A stretch of 64,000 bases of DNA from the NCBI RefSeq assembly GCF_004661485.1, contig NZ_PQVH01000001.1, positions 107,739 to 171,738 of the forward strand, written 5' to 3'. A model generated the notes under the pieces. It ran no database searches. It was not told where the DNA came from and was given only the letters and a program-made list of their open reading frames with translations. Within the stretch, counting starts at the first letter, position 1; each line of letters opens with the position of its first letter. Origin of the DNA: Methylotenera oryzisoli (GTDB lineage: Bacteria > Pseudomonadota > Gammaproteobacteria > Burkholderiales > Methylophilaceae). The translations under genes were made by a program, and so were the position numbers. This document shows positions 54,102-62,477 of the stretch, one piece after another.

Positions 54102-54602
54102 ATGAAACAATTATTAAAGAAATCATTACTGCCGGTAATTATTATTGCACTTTTAGCGCTACTGGGGCTGCAGTTGACTAAAAAACCGCAAGCGCCAGAT
54201 GTGACATTTAACACGATCGATGGCCAACAAATCTCGATGGCATCTTTGAAAGACAAAGTCGTCATCGTTAACTTCTGGGCCACAGACTGCCCAGGCTGCA
54301 TTAAAGAAATGCCTGAATTAATTAAAACATATAACACCTACCAATCCAAGGGGCTTGAAATCATTGCGGTCGCCATGCCACATGACGAAATCTCGCAAAT
54401 AAAAAACTATAGCAAATCCCAACAGTTGCCATTCCCTGTAACATATGACCAAAGTGCAGCCCTCACCGAACTATTTGGCCAAGTACGACTAACACCCACT
54501 GCATTTATCTACAACAAGCAAGGTGACTTACTACAAAGAACCATGGGCGAGTTAGATTTTGTAGCATTACAGCAATTATTAAATAAAGAGTTAGGTGTTT
54601 AA
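54102..54602 (+). CDS. TlpA/ResA-like thiol-disulfide oxidoreductase
   Basis: A 166-residue membrane-anchored periplasmic thioredoxin-like protein. One N-terminal helix (about 8-25) precedes the AhpC/TSA-type redoxin domain with active site NFWATDCPGCIKEMP and cis-Pro loop LTPTAF. Such proteins reduce apocytochrome c or copper-centre cysteines. It ends directly before the HemJ gene, so the two are cotranscribed; haem biosynthesis and cytochrome maturation may be linked here. Confidence 0.9.
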   Translation: MKQLLKKSLLPVIIIALLALLGLQLTKKPQAPDVTFNTIDGQQISMASLKDKVVIVNFWATDCPGCIKEMPELIKTYNTYQSKGLEIIAVAMPHDEISQIKNYSKSQQLPFPVTYDQSAALTELFGQVRLTPTAFIYNKQGDLLQRTMGELDFVALQQLLNKELGV

Positions 54603-55028
54603 ATGCTTTGGATTAAAGCGCTACACATTATTTTTATCACCAGTTGGTTTGCAGGCTTATTTTACCTACCCAGACTATTTGTTAACCACGCGATGGTGCT
54701 TGATAGCGCAACACCCGACCAGAACACCTCTGAGCGCTTGAAACTGATGGAAAAAAAACTTTACCGCTTCATGCTGCCACTCGCCTTATTAGCACTTGGC
54801 TTTGGCTTATGGCTGTGGTTGGGTTACGGCATTTCTGGCGCTTGGATGCATGCAAAACTCACACTGGTCGCCATACTTATTGGCTACCATATTTATTGCG
54901 GTAAACTCGTGAATGACTTCAGGCAGAACAAGAACCAGCACAGCCATATTTGGTATCGCTGGTTCAATGAACTACCGGTGATCATCCTCACCGCCGTTGT
55001 TATACTCGTTGTGGTAAAACCTTTTTAA
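54603..55028 (+). CDS. hemJ: Protoporphyrinogen IX oxidase HemJ
   Basis: A 141-residue membrane protein with four hydrophobic helices, starting WIKALHIIFITSWFAGLFYLP, a HemJ hallmark with the conserved His. RFMLPLALLALGFGLWLW, AWMHAKLTLVAILIGYH (conserved His and Lys) and RWFNELPVIILTAVV follow. HemJ oxidises protoporphyrinogen IX in haem synthesis. These proteins are often mislabelled CopD-family copper resistance proteins. Its start overlaps no gene but is one base after the tlpA stop. Confidence 0.85.
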   Translation: MLWIKALHIIFITSWFAGLFYLPRLFVNHAMVLDSATPDQNTSERLKLMEKKLYRFMLPLALLALGFGLWLWLGYGISGAWMHAKLTLVAILIGYHIYCGKLVNDFRQNKNQHSHIWYRWFNELPVIILTAVVILVVVKPF

Positions 55029-55041
55029 TAGAGAGATAAAC

Positions 55042-55821
55042 ATGAACAATGAAGATTCTGACCTGCTAGGCTCGTCTTGGCTCATTTACATGTTAGCCAA
55101 ATCAAGCAACACCCCTGAGGGGCGTTTATTAAGCCTGTTTGACATTCTAAACGACTGGCTAAAAGCACCCAACATGCTGAAACATTGCCATTTAAACAAT
55201 ACAAACCATGCGTTATTACTTAGCTACTGCATAGCGCAGGCACAAGCACTAGGGGCAGAAAACCCTGAAACCTTAGCCGAACATATCGTATTGATTGCAC
55301 GTAGTGCCGCCCAGCAAAATATTACTCACCCTCTGAGCAATAGCCTAATGCATGCAAAAAAAGCAGCCAATGCGCTGATCTTGGCACAAACCCAACCACC
55401 GGCAGCTATAAAGGTTAAGCGTGCTGTTAACAAGCCGGTTGCCTACAGCATTGCGGCGACGCTGGCTCTGGCTATCGGCACGTCATTCATATGGGCACCG
55501 ATGCTAAAAGATCAGCAATCAGCGCCTCAGATCAGCGCTGAATCAAGTGATGCACACAACCCCACGCTAGCGACAGCACAGAGCAAACAACTGACCGCTC
55601 AAGATGCGACGCAAATGTACGCTAAATTTGAGCTAATGCGCCAAGGCTCATGCCAGTTCCCCGAAGTATTACAAATGCCGGATAAGCATAAAGCCATTTA
55701 CTTAGAAAATGTAGTAGGCGGCAAGTTACCTTCTAACCTTGAAGACCTTGCAATTGCTAATGTGTACCTAGAAAAAATACGATGCAACTATACGCCAATG
55801 CTGATGGCCGCATCAAAGTAG
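55042..55821 (+). CDS. Single-span membrane protein of unknown function
   Basis: A 259-residue protein with one transmembrane helix (about 143-160, AYSIAATLALAIGTSFIWAP). The N-terminal 130 residues are helical and cytoplasmic-looking; the C-terminal 100 are probably periplasmic, with two Cys (GSCQFPEVL, IRCNYTPML) that could form a disulfide. I recognise no family. It begins 13 bases after hemJ with a ribosome site (GAGAGAT) and is likely in the same operon. Confidence 0.65.
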   Translation: MNNEDSDLLGSSWLIYMLAKSSNTPEGRLLSLFDILNDWLKAPNMLKHCHLNNTNHALLLSYCIAQAQALGAENPETLAEHIVLIARSAAQQNITHPLSNSLMHAKKAANALILAQTQPPAAIKVKRAVNKPVAYSIAATLALAIGTSFIWAPMLKDQQSAPQISAESSDAHNPTLATAQSKQLTAQDATQMYAKFELMRQGSCQFPEVLQMPDKHKAIYLENVVGGKLPSNLEDLAIANVYLEKIRCNYTPMLMAASK

Positions 55822-55880
55822 CTGACAGACCCAAATAATAACAGTTGCAATCACTCTATACAGATTAGTATAATGGTGCT

Positions 55881-56444
55881 ATGACTGGCCTACGTGAAAA
55901 AATACTCACTACTGCGAGCAATCTGTTCCAAACGCAGGGCATTAACTCGACCGGAGTTGATACCATTGTGGCTGTCGCTGGCACTACCAAAATGACACTG
56001 TACAAATACTTTGGCAGCAAAGAGGTGCTCATTCTCGAAGTATTGAAACAAGGTCATCAAGATTTTCAAAACTGGCTCAACGACAAGTTAAGCAACAACA
56101 CCAAACAACCTAGCGAAAAGCTGCAAAAGCTGTTTGACTACATTGAAGAGTGGGTCACATCGCCTGATTTTCATGGCGTAGGCTTTATTAAAGCCTCGGC
56201 AGAGTTTCCTCAAGAAGATAATCCAGTGCATCAATTATCTTCACAGCAATCCCAGCAATTTAAGCAGTACATTCATCACTTGGCGACCGAAGCCAATATT
56301 AAAGATGCCGAGGGCTTATCGCTACAGCTATCCTTAATATTTGAAGGTGCGGTACAAGCTGAGCAAATGAAACGCGGCTCAGGCGCCATTAAATACGCAA
56401 AAACAGCAGCCAAAATCCTGATTGACGGCGCATCAACGCAATAA
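55881..56444 (+). CDS. TetR-family transcriptional regulator
   Basis: A 187-residue repressor with the TetR helix-turn-helix at about 10-55 (KILTTASNLFQTQGINSTGVD ends the first half, GTTKMTLYKYFGSKEVL the second). A helical ligand-binding domain follows. The C-terminal GAVQAEQMKRGSGAI is common in AcrR-like members. No obvious target gene is adjacent; a promoter-like TTAGTATAATGG lies just upstream of ATG 55881. Confidence 0.88.
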   Translation: MTGLREKILTTASNLFQTQGINSTGVDTIVAVAGTTKMTLYKYFGSKEVLILEVLKQGHQDFQNWLNDKLSNNTKQPSEKLQKLFDYIEEWVTSPDFHGVGFIKASAEFPQEDNPVHQLSSQQSQQFKQYIHHLATEANIKDAEGLSLQLSLIFEGAVQAEQMKRGSGAIKYAKTAAKILIDGASTQ

Positions 56445-56564
56445 ACAAACAAGTGCATCCTGCGCAACAAATGTCGCACGGATTAAATCTGCCTAACTAT
56501 TAAACTTGCTTACCTAGGCTAATACCTAAGATAATGATTCTTTTTTCATTTCTGCGTTAATTCC

Positions 56565-57521
56565 ATGCACACACTTATTTGCGGCTCACTCGCCTTTGAC
56601 ACCATTATGGTGTTTCAAGATAAATTCAAAAATCATATCTTGCCAGATAAAATTCACGCCTTAAGCGTTGCGTTTTACGTGCCTGAAATGCGTCGAGAAT
56701 TTGGCGGCACAGCAGGTAATATTGCTTACAACCTGCAACTGCTCGATGGCAACCCGCTCATCATGGCAACTGCCGGTGAGGATTTTGGCACTTACACACA
56801 ATGGCTGAATAAAAATAAAATCAACACAGCCCACATCAAAATCATTCCAAACAGCTTTACTGCCCAAGCTTTTATTACAACAGATACTGATGACAATCAG
56901 ATTACGGCATTTCACCCAGGCGCGATGATAGAGTCGCACCAAAACAGTGTGAAAGAAGCTAAAGATATTACCTTGGCAGTAATTGCCCCGGATGGCCGCG
57001 ATGGGATGTTTCAGCATGCGCGTGAATGCCATGAAGCTGGCATTCCGTTCTTATTTGATCCTGGGCAAGGTCTACCTATGTTCAACGGTGAAGAGCTGCT
57101 GCACTTTATTGAAATGGCAGACTATCTTGCAGTCAATGATTATGAATCACAAATTATTCAAGATAAAACCGGCCTAACTCTCGAACAACTGGCACTAAAA
57201 GTTAAAGCGCTAGTCGTAACATTAGGTGGTCAAGGCTCACAAATTTATGCTGACGGTCAACGTTTCGATATTCCATGCGTTGTAGCAGATAAGATTGTTG
57301 ACCCAACCGGCTGTGGTGATGCTTATCGTGCAGGCTTACTGTATGGTATTGCTAAAGGCTGGGATTGGCCAACTTGTGGCAGACTTGCCTCGACCATGGG
57401 CGCAATTAAAATTGCGCACCGCGGCGGGCAAAACCATGCGCCAACACGAGCAGAGATTGAGATTATTTACACTCAAGCACTCGTCAATGAAACGGCGTTA
57501 ACAGAAGGTCTAGCCAACTAA
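56565..57521 (+). CDS. PfkB-family carbohydrate/nucleoside kinase
   Basis: A 318-residue ribokinase-family enzyme. The first signature FGGTAGNIAYNLQLL and the second with the catalytic Asp, VDPTGCGDAYRAGLLYGI, are both intact. The N-terminus CGSLAFDTIMVFQDKFKNHI is like adenosine-kinase-type members. The substrate cannot be read from sequence; adenosine or a sugar are both possible. Confidence 0.85.
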   Translation: MHTLICGSLAFDTIMVFQDKFKNHILPDKIHALSVAFYVPEMRREFGGTAGNIAYNLQLLDGNPLIMATAGEDFGTYTQWLNKNKINTAHIKIIPNSFTAQAFITTDTDDNQITAFHPGAMIESHQNSVKEAKDITLAVIAPDGRDGMFQHARECHEAGIPFLFDPGQGLPMFNGEELLHFIEMADYLAVNDYESQIIQDKTGLTLEQLALKVKALVVTLGGQGSQIYADGQRFDIPCVVADKIVDPTGCGDAYRAGLLYGIAKGWDWPTCGRLASTMGAIKIAHRGGQNHAPTRAEIEIIYTQALVNETALTEGLAN

Positions 57522-57595
57522 ATACCGGCTGCTTTAGTATGTCGGTAAAGGTAAAACTTTTAAAATTTATATTCACTGATTAAAGGAAAAATAAA

Positions 57596-58048
57596 ATGCA
57601 TATCAGTCGACTTATCGCAGTAGGCCTACTCAGCGTATTTCTAGCTGCTTGCGCAAGCTCCAACTCTGGCTCTGTGTACAGCAGAGAGGATGCCAGAAAA
57701 ACACAAACAGTGAGAACTGGTACGGTAGAAAGCGTGCGCCAAGTAAAACTTGAAGGCACAAAATCACCGATTGGCACGCTAGCTGGCGGTGCAGTTGGCG
57801 GCATCGCAGGTAGCTCAGTGGGTGGCGGCAAAGGCAGCGCGATTGCCACAGTGATTGGCGCTGTGGTGGGCGGCATTGCTGGCTCTGCTGCTGAGGAAGT
57901 AGCTACCAGAAAAGATGCATTGGAAATCACTGTCAAACTAGATGGTGGTGGCCTGCTTGCAGTTGTGCAAGAAGCGGATGAAGCATTTTCAGCTGGGCAA
58001 AGAGTACGCCTGATTGAAAACGGCGGCACCACACGCGTATCGCACTAA
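57596..58048 (+). CDS. SlyB-like glycine-zipper outer-membrane lipoprotein
   Basis: A 150-residue lipoprotein with lipobox LAACAS (Cys about 20). A glycine-zipper segment (about 60-100; LAGGAVGGIAGSSVGGGKGS and AVVGGIAGSAAEE) is followed by a small beta domain. This is the SlyB/Pcp layout. SlyB family members help outer-membrane stability. The ribosome site AAAGGAAAA precedes ATG 57596. Confidence 0.88.
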   Translation: MHISRLIAVGLLSVFLAACASSNSGSVYSREDARKTQTVRTGTVESVRQVKLEGTKSPIGTLAGGAVGGIAGSSVGGGKGSAIATVIGAVVGGIAGSAAEEVATRKDALEITVKLDGGGLLAVVQEADEAFSAGQRVRLIENGGTTRVSH

Positions 58049-58070
58049 ACAACGCCTAACGTTCACAATC

Positions 58071-58111
58071 ACCGCGATGCCTAAGCTATATTACAGCCTA
58101 GGCTTCGCGGT
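58071..58111 (+). terminator. Hairpin after the SlyB-like gene
   Basis: ACCGCGA-T-GCCTA and TAGGC-T-TCGCGGT form a long stem with one mismatch. No T-run of note follows, so termination is only probable. Confidence 0.5.
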
Positions 58112-58229
58112 TACAGCATTGACACCACCACTCACTTAACAAGCTTGGCAAACTAAAGCTAAGCGTTTACCACACGCCCTATCAAACCTGAATGCAGCAC
58201 TACTACGCATCAGGCTACTGTCAACAAAG

Positions 58230-58257
58230 CATCATCTGCACGTCATTAATTCTTCAT
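58230..58257 (+). promoter_or_regulatory. Candidate Pho box upstream of olsB
   Basis: CATCAT, CGTCAT and CTTCAT begin at 58230, 58241 and 58252, an exact 11-base period as in the phoB Pho box. The repeats are weaker matches to TGTCAT than those of phoB. OlsB of rhizobia is PhoB-controlled, which makes this worth testing. Confidence 0.35.
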
Positions 58258-58300
58258 ATTCCATCTTTAAAGTGCTGCTCAAGCATAAAAGATAAATTTC

Positions 58301-59089
58301 ATGGAGAGTAGCCAGATCATGCGTAAAGATTTAACCTTAATTGGAAGCATCAATGCACGTAACCAAGAGTCAGCCTCACAAAGAAGACTGTATGTAAACT
58401 TGGCGCATACGCAGGCTGAAATTGAAGAGGCACAACGCTTGCGCTATAAAGTTTTTGCTGAAGAAATGGGTGCACAGCTTTCAGGCACCGGTGGTCTAGA
58501 TATTGATGGCTTTGACCAGTTTTGCGACCATTTAATTGTGCGCGACAGCGGCACCAATCAAGTGATTGGCACTTATAGGATATTAAGCCCATCCAAGGCC
58601 AACGAAGCTGGCGGCTATTATTCTGCTGGCGAATTTGATTTAAGCCGACTATCTCATTTATTTGACCGCACTGTTGAAGTAGGCAGAGCGTGTGTACACC
58701 AGAACTACCGTAACGGTGGGACTATTACCATGTTATGGGCTGGGCTTGCAAAGTACATGCAGATTCATAACTACGAGTACATGATTGGCTGCGGTAGCAT
58801 GAGCATGTCGGATGGCGGTCACAGCGCGGCTAGCCTCTACAACAAATTACGTGACGAATACTTATCGCCTTTAGAGTACCGTGTATTTGCTCGCAACCCA
58901 CTACCAATACAAGCATTGCATAACGATTTACAAGTTGCATGCCCTCCTCTGATTAAAGGCTACTTACGTCTGGGTGCTTATATTTGCGGCGAGCCAGCAT
59001 GGGATCCATATTTCAACACCGCGGATATGCTAGTGATGTTGCCACTATCCAGAATCAACCCAAGGTATGCCGCGCACTTCTTAAAGTAA
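58301..59089 (+). CDS. olsB: Ornithine N-acyltransferase-like GNAT protein (OlsB family)
   Basis: A 262-residue acyltransferase of the OlsB/hemolysin-like GNAT group. Family blocks are QRLRYKVFAEEMGA, DIDGFDQFCDHLIV, GTYRILSP, EVGRACVHQNYRNGGTITML and GCGSMSMSD. OlsB attaches a 3-hydroxy fatty acid to ornithine, giving lyso-ornithine lipid. ATG 58301 is used; ATG 58319 is also possible. The next gene is a PlsC-type acyltransferase that could perform the second acylation. Confidence 0.8.
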   Translation: MESSQIMRKDLTLIGSINARNQESASQRRLYVNLAHTQAEIEEAQRLRYKVFAEEMGAQLSGTGGLDIDGFDQFCDHLIVRDSGTNQVIGTYRILSPSKANEAGGYYSAGEFDLSRLSHLFDRTVEVGRACVHQNYRNGGTITMLWAGLAKYMQIHNYEYMIGCGSMSMSDGGHSAASLYNKLRDEYLSPLEYRVFARNPLPIQALHNDLQVACPPLIKGYLRLGAYICGEPAWDPYFNTADMLVMLPLSRINPRYAAHFLK

Positions 59090-59181
59090 ATTGAGAGCTG
59101 ACTCGCTCTACCTTAACTATCGTGCTGTGCAGCAAGCCATTCAACACAAGTTAAGATAGAAAGCGCTGAGGTTGCGGCATA

Positions 59182-60033
59182 TTGCCAGATGCAACGCTAT
59201 ATAACTCATGTAAAATAAAAGCCCTGCTCTTGATTAGCTCTGTTACTTTGCACACAACACAACCTACCACTCACCAAACCAATGCAATCACCCGCTATTT
59301 CCGAGTGGCACGTATTGTATGCCACACATGTGTGGGCTTGGTTTTAGCATTCGTTTTATTCCCATTCACCGGCAATCAAATAAAAGCCAGGCTGATTCAA
59401 TGGTGGTGCACAGGCTTACTGGCTGCTTTTAATATCCAAGTAAAAAAGACCGGGTTACTGCCTAGCAAAAACACAGCGCTCTCTAATACGATGTTTGTGG
59501 CAAACCATGTTTCATGGTCTGACATTCATGCACTCAACAGTGTGATTCCGTTACGCTTTATTGCAAAATCTGAAATTAAAAACTGGCCAATCTTTGGCTA
59601 TCTAGTCAGCAAAGCCAACACATTATTTATTGACCGTACTAAACGGCAGGATGCTAAGCGCACGATTGATACCGCCTACTCCAGCCTGCAAAGTGGCGAT
59701 AATTTGTGTTTGTTTCCTGAAGGCACCACTACCGATGGCACAGAAATGAAGCCATTTAAGAGCAGCTTAATTCAGGCGGCTATTTTGGCTAAGTCACCCA
59801 TTTGGCCGGTGGCTTTACACTACCCAAACGCTGATAGCAGCATCAATACCAAGATTGCTTACGCAGGTGAAACCACCTTGGTTGAATCCATGCGCAATAT
59901 GCTATTGCAAAAAAACCCAATCATCGTGCTGCACTTTCTTGCACCCATCACACCAGCAGAATATGCGGCAATGGACAGACGCACACTCACGCTGCATATC
60001 GAAGGCTTAATTCGCAAGCAATTAATGCTCTGA
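59182..60033 (+). CDS. PlsC-type acyltransferase (OlsA-like)
   Basis: A 283-residue 1-acylglycerol-3-phosphate acyltransferase-type enzyme. Motif I is FVANHVSWSDIHAL (HxxxxD variant NHVSWSD), motif II NTLFIDR, motif III FPEGTTTDG and motif IV PIWPVALHY. One N-terminal membrane helix is present (about 50-65). The start is TTG 59182 and uncertain. Next to olsB it may act as OlsA, completing ornithine lipid, or as PlsC. The 3' end overlaps apaH by 12 bases in convergent orientation. Confidence 0.8.
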   Translation: MPDATLYNSCKIKALLLISSVTLHTTQPTTHQTNAITRYFRVARIVCHTCVGLVLAFVLFPFTGNQIKARLIQWWCTGLLAAFNIQVKKTGLLPSKNTALSNTMFVANHVSWSDIHALNSVIPLRFIAKSEIKNWPIFGYLVSKANTLFIDRTKRQDAKRTIDTAYSSLQSGDNLCLFPEGTTTDGTEMKPFKSSLIQAAILAKSPIWPVALHYPNADSSINTKIAYAGETTLVESMRNMLLQKNPIIVLHFLAPITPAEYAAMDRRTLTLHIEGLIRKQLML

Positions 60034-60861
60034 CTTCTGAATCGCTACCGGTCGATCTAAAGGATGCGCATCAACCTGCACGATTTCCTTAGTATTCAAA
60101 TTCATTGCAGTTAGCTTGCCACCCCATAAACAACCGGTATCTAAGGCAAATAGATTTTTACGTTGCTGTAGCCCTAACGCAGACCAATGACCAAAAATCA
60201 CCTGAGTATCTTTGCTTGCGCGTGAAGGCACATCAAACCAAGGCATATAGCCGTGAGGAATATCTTGCAGCTCCCCCTTAAATTTAAACTCCATTTCACC
60301 GTCTGCGGTACATATACGTAAGCGTGTTGCCGCATTAGTAATGACGCGCAAGCGATCAACCCCGGTTAAGTCTGGCGTCCAGCAGTTGGGTAAGTTGCCA
60401 TACATATGCGTTAGAAAATGCAGGTAATTTTCACCTCGCAACGCTGACTCAACCTCTGCCGCGTAGGCCATAGTTTGATCTACAGTCCATTGAGGCAGCA
60501 AACCCGCATGTACCATTAAGTAATCAGCATCCTGATACACTAAGGGCTGGTGACGCAGCCAATCTAGCAGCACATCGCGGTCAGCAGCAGCCAGCAATGA
60601 TTGCAAAGTATCGCCCCTATGCGCAGCAACGATACCCGCAGCTACCACGATGGCATGCAAATCATGATTACCCAACACAATACGTAAGCTGTTTCGGTGC
60701 GCATAGCACCAGCGCAACACCTCCAGCGTGCCGCTGCCGCGATTAATTAAATCACCCACTAGCCAAAGCTGGTCTTTATCTTGATCAAATTTAAGGCGTG
60801 CTAACAATGCTTGAAAAGCATGATAACAACCTTGTATATCGCCTATTGCATAAGTAGCCAC
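60022..60861 (-). CDS. apaH: Symmetrical bis(5'-nucleosyl)-tetraphosphatase
   Basis: A 279-residue metallophosphatase cleaving Ap4A to two ADP and decapping Np4-RNAs. Motifs are YAIGDIQGCYHAF, WLVGDLINRGSGTLEVL, VLGNHDLHAI and, later, VIFGHWSALGL. The N-terminal start MATYAIGDIQG is typical. It is monocistronic, downstream of a terminator shared with the cytochrome gene. Confidence 0.95.
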   Translation of the reverse strand: MATYAIGDIQGCYHAFQALLARLKFDQDKDQLWLVGDLINRGSGTLEVLRWCYAHRNSLRIVLGNHDLHAIVVAAGIVAAHRGDTLQSLLAAADRDVLLDWLRHQPLVYQDADYLMVHAGLLPQWTVDQTMAYAAEVESALRGENYLHFLTHMYGNLPNCWTPDLTGVDRLRVITNAATRLRICTADGEMEFKFKGELQDIPHGYMPWFDVPSRASKDTQVIFGHWSALGLQQRKNLFALDTGCLWGGKLTAMNLNTKEIVQVDAHPLDRPVAIQKSEH

Positions 60862-60903
60862 GACCCCATACCGCCCTGATAGTTAAAATATATCGCCAAT
60901 AAA

Positions 60904-60931
60904 AAAGCCACTTAATGTATCAAGTGGCTTT
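60904..60931 (-). terminator. Rho-independent terminator of the cytochrome c5 gene
   Basis: Read on the minus strand, AAAGCCACTT pairs with AAGTGGCTTT around an eight-base loop and is followed by a run of T. Confidence 0.85.
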
Positions 60932-60958
60932 AGTGTACTACCTTGCAAAAATCTCTAC

Positions 60959-61852
60959 TTAAAACCCGGCACCCGCAGCATTTGCCATATGTTTTACTGC
61001 TGCAGCAACCTCTGCATCAGATAATGCAGGGTTACCACCTTTAGCTGGCATCGTACGTACGCCATTGATTGCGTGGCTCACCAATGTATCGTAACCCTGT
61101 TTAACACGAGGCTCCCACTGTGCTTTATCACCAAACTTCGGCGCATTCATCAAGCCAGCAGCGTGGCACATAGAACAAACTGCTTTATACACTTCCTCGC
61201 CACTTTTACCGGCAGCAACTGGTGCAGATGCTGCAGCTGCAACAACTAGGTCAGATCCTTTTGCTGCCTTTGCTGGCTCAGCCGCTTTAGCAGGCTCAGT
61301 CACGGCAGGTGCAGCTTCGGCTGCTTTTGCAGCAGGCGCTGCGTCAGCCGCTTTAGGTTTAGGTGCAGTAAATTTAGCGCCTGATGCGTTTGCCATTTCA
61401 GCCACTGCACCCGCTATTTCATCATCAGTTAACGCTGGATTACCACCGCGAGCAGGCATGCTACGAATACCTTCAAGCGCATGTTTTACCAGTGTTTGGT
61501 AACCTTGAGCGATACGTGGAGCCCATTGTGAGTTATCACCAATTTTTGGCGCATTCATCAAGCCAGCCGCGTGACACATAGAACAAACCGCTTTAACTAC
61601 CTCAGCACCGCTCTTACCAGCAGTCGTACCAGTAGTTTCTTCTGCAACCTCTACAACCGCAACAGGTTTAATGTTTTCATCAAGCTTAGCTACTTGCTCC
61701 GCTGCAGGCGCATCAACCTCTACCGGATCCATTACGCCAAAAACTTTAGCGACAATCACTACAAATGCAACAATACCAACGACACCAGCAAAGGTCGCGA
61801 GCAGAATCTGCCCTAGAGAGTAGCCTTTAGCTTCATTATCTACATTACTCAT
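60959..61852 (-). CDS. Membrane-anchored dihaem cytochrome c5
   Basis: A 297-residue protein: an N-terminal transmembrane anchor (about 12-34) and two cytochrome c5-type domains, each with a CSMCH haem site (VCSMCHAAGLMNAPK) and a Met ligand in RSMPARGGNPALTD or RTMPAKGGNPALSD. They are separated by an Ala/Lys/Pro-rich linker of about 60 residues. The two domains are near-identical, so they arose by internal duplication. It probably carries electrons between quinol- or substrate-oxidising complexes and the oxidases. Confidence 0.9.
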   Translation of the reverse strand: MSNVDNEAKGYSLGQILLATFAGVVGIVAFVVIVAKVFGVMDPVEVDAPAAEQVAKLDENIKPVAVVEVAEETTGTTAGKSGAEVVKAVCSMCHAAGLMNAPKIGDNSQWAPRIAQGYQTLVKHALEGIRSMPARGGNPALTDDEIAGAVAEMANASGAKFTAPKPKAADAAPAAKAAEAAPAVTEPAKAAEPAKAAKGSDLVVAAAASAPVAAGKSGEEVYKAVCSMCHAAGLMNAPKFGDKAQWEPRVKQGYDTLVSHAINGVRTMPAKGGNPALSDAEVAAAVKHMANAAGAGF

Positions 61853-62012
61853 TACGTTTGTTCCTGAAAATATATGGATAAAATCTCATTATACCTACAC
61901 TTTAGCTTATGACAAAAAGCATACCCACAAAAAATTTGACTTTGGAGATGAGCTCGATTGCGCATTAAAGCCACATACAGTAGCTCAGTTTGCTATAATG
62001 CAACGCTACTTT

Positions 62013-62089
62013 GCGCCCGTAGCTCATTTGGATAGAGTATCGGTTTCCGAAGCCGAGGGTAGTGGGTTCGAATCCCGCCGGGCGCGCCA
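62013..62089 (+). tRNA. tRNA-Arg(CCG)
   Basis: A 77-base cloverleaf. Acceptor GCGCCCG pairs with CGGGCGC, the discriminator base is G and CCA is encoded (62087-62089). The anticodon stem TCGGT/GCCGA holds the loop TTCCGAA, so the anticodon is CCG at 62047-62049, reading CGG. The T loop GTTCGAAT is canonical. TATAAT at 61994-61999 is a likely -10. Confidence 0.97.
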
Positions 62090-62123
62090 TCAGAATCAAT
62101 AGGTTAGCTCACCTTGTTGTCAG

Positions 62124-62192
62124 TGGAAGCATAACTTTACCCCCAAGACAGGTTTATGCTTCCAAATCACAAAGCCAGCTATATGCTTCCAA
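62124..62192. repeat. Inverted and direct repeats of TATGCTTCC
   Basis: TGGAAGCATAA (62124-62134) is the exact inverse of TTATGCTTCCA (62154-62164). TATGCTTCCAA recurs directly at 62155-62165 and 62182-62192. The three copies lie between tRNA-Arg and intI. The rest of the gene-free stretch up to 62477 holds no gene I can support. Confidence 0.7.
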
Positions 62193-62430
62193 TTGTGAAT
62201 ATTGCTAAATGACCATTCGATACATAGTTTACTTTAAGGCTCATTAGCAGAATGAGTATTCTTGCCCAAAGGTGCCACTCAAAATTGCGGGGATATGCCA
62301 GCTCTTGCAGTTTAAAAGCGCCACCAATTATTGAATACAAATACCATCCATTCTGGCTTAAGTCAGCCATATCAAAACTCTCTGAAAAGAAATATTGTTG
62401 CCAAAAAATGTTTTCGATTCGACAGCTAAA

Positions 62431-62443
62431 TCCGCAAAGCGGA
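62431..62443 (-). terminator. Short hairpin downstream of intI
   Basis: TCCGC and GCGGA flank an AAA loop 35 bases beyond the integrase stop. A further GCGGA nearby permits an alternative pairing. No clear T-run follows, so its termination role is uncertain. Confidence 0.35.
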
Positions 62444-62477
62444 CATTAAACAAATATCCGCTAACAGTAGTCGTTAA

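Noticed and set aside
54603..55028. CopD-type copper resistance protein
   Set aside because: Length, four-helix layout and the conserved N-terminal motif fit HemJ better.
62179..62370. 63-codon minus-strand frame between tRNA-Arg and intI
   Set aside because: Its sequence is plausible in composition but there is no ribosome site, homology I can name, or operon context; a decayed gene fragment is possible.
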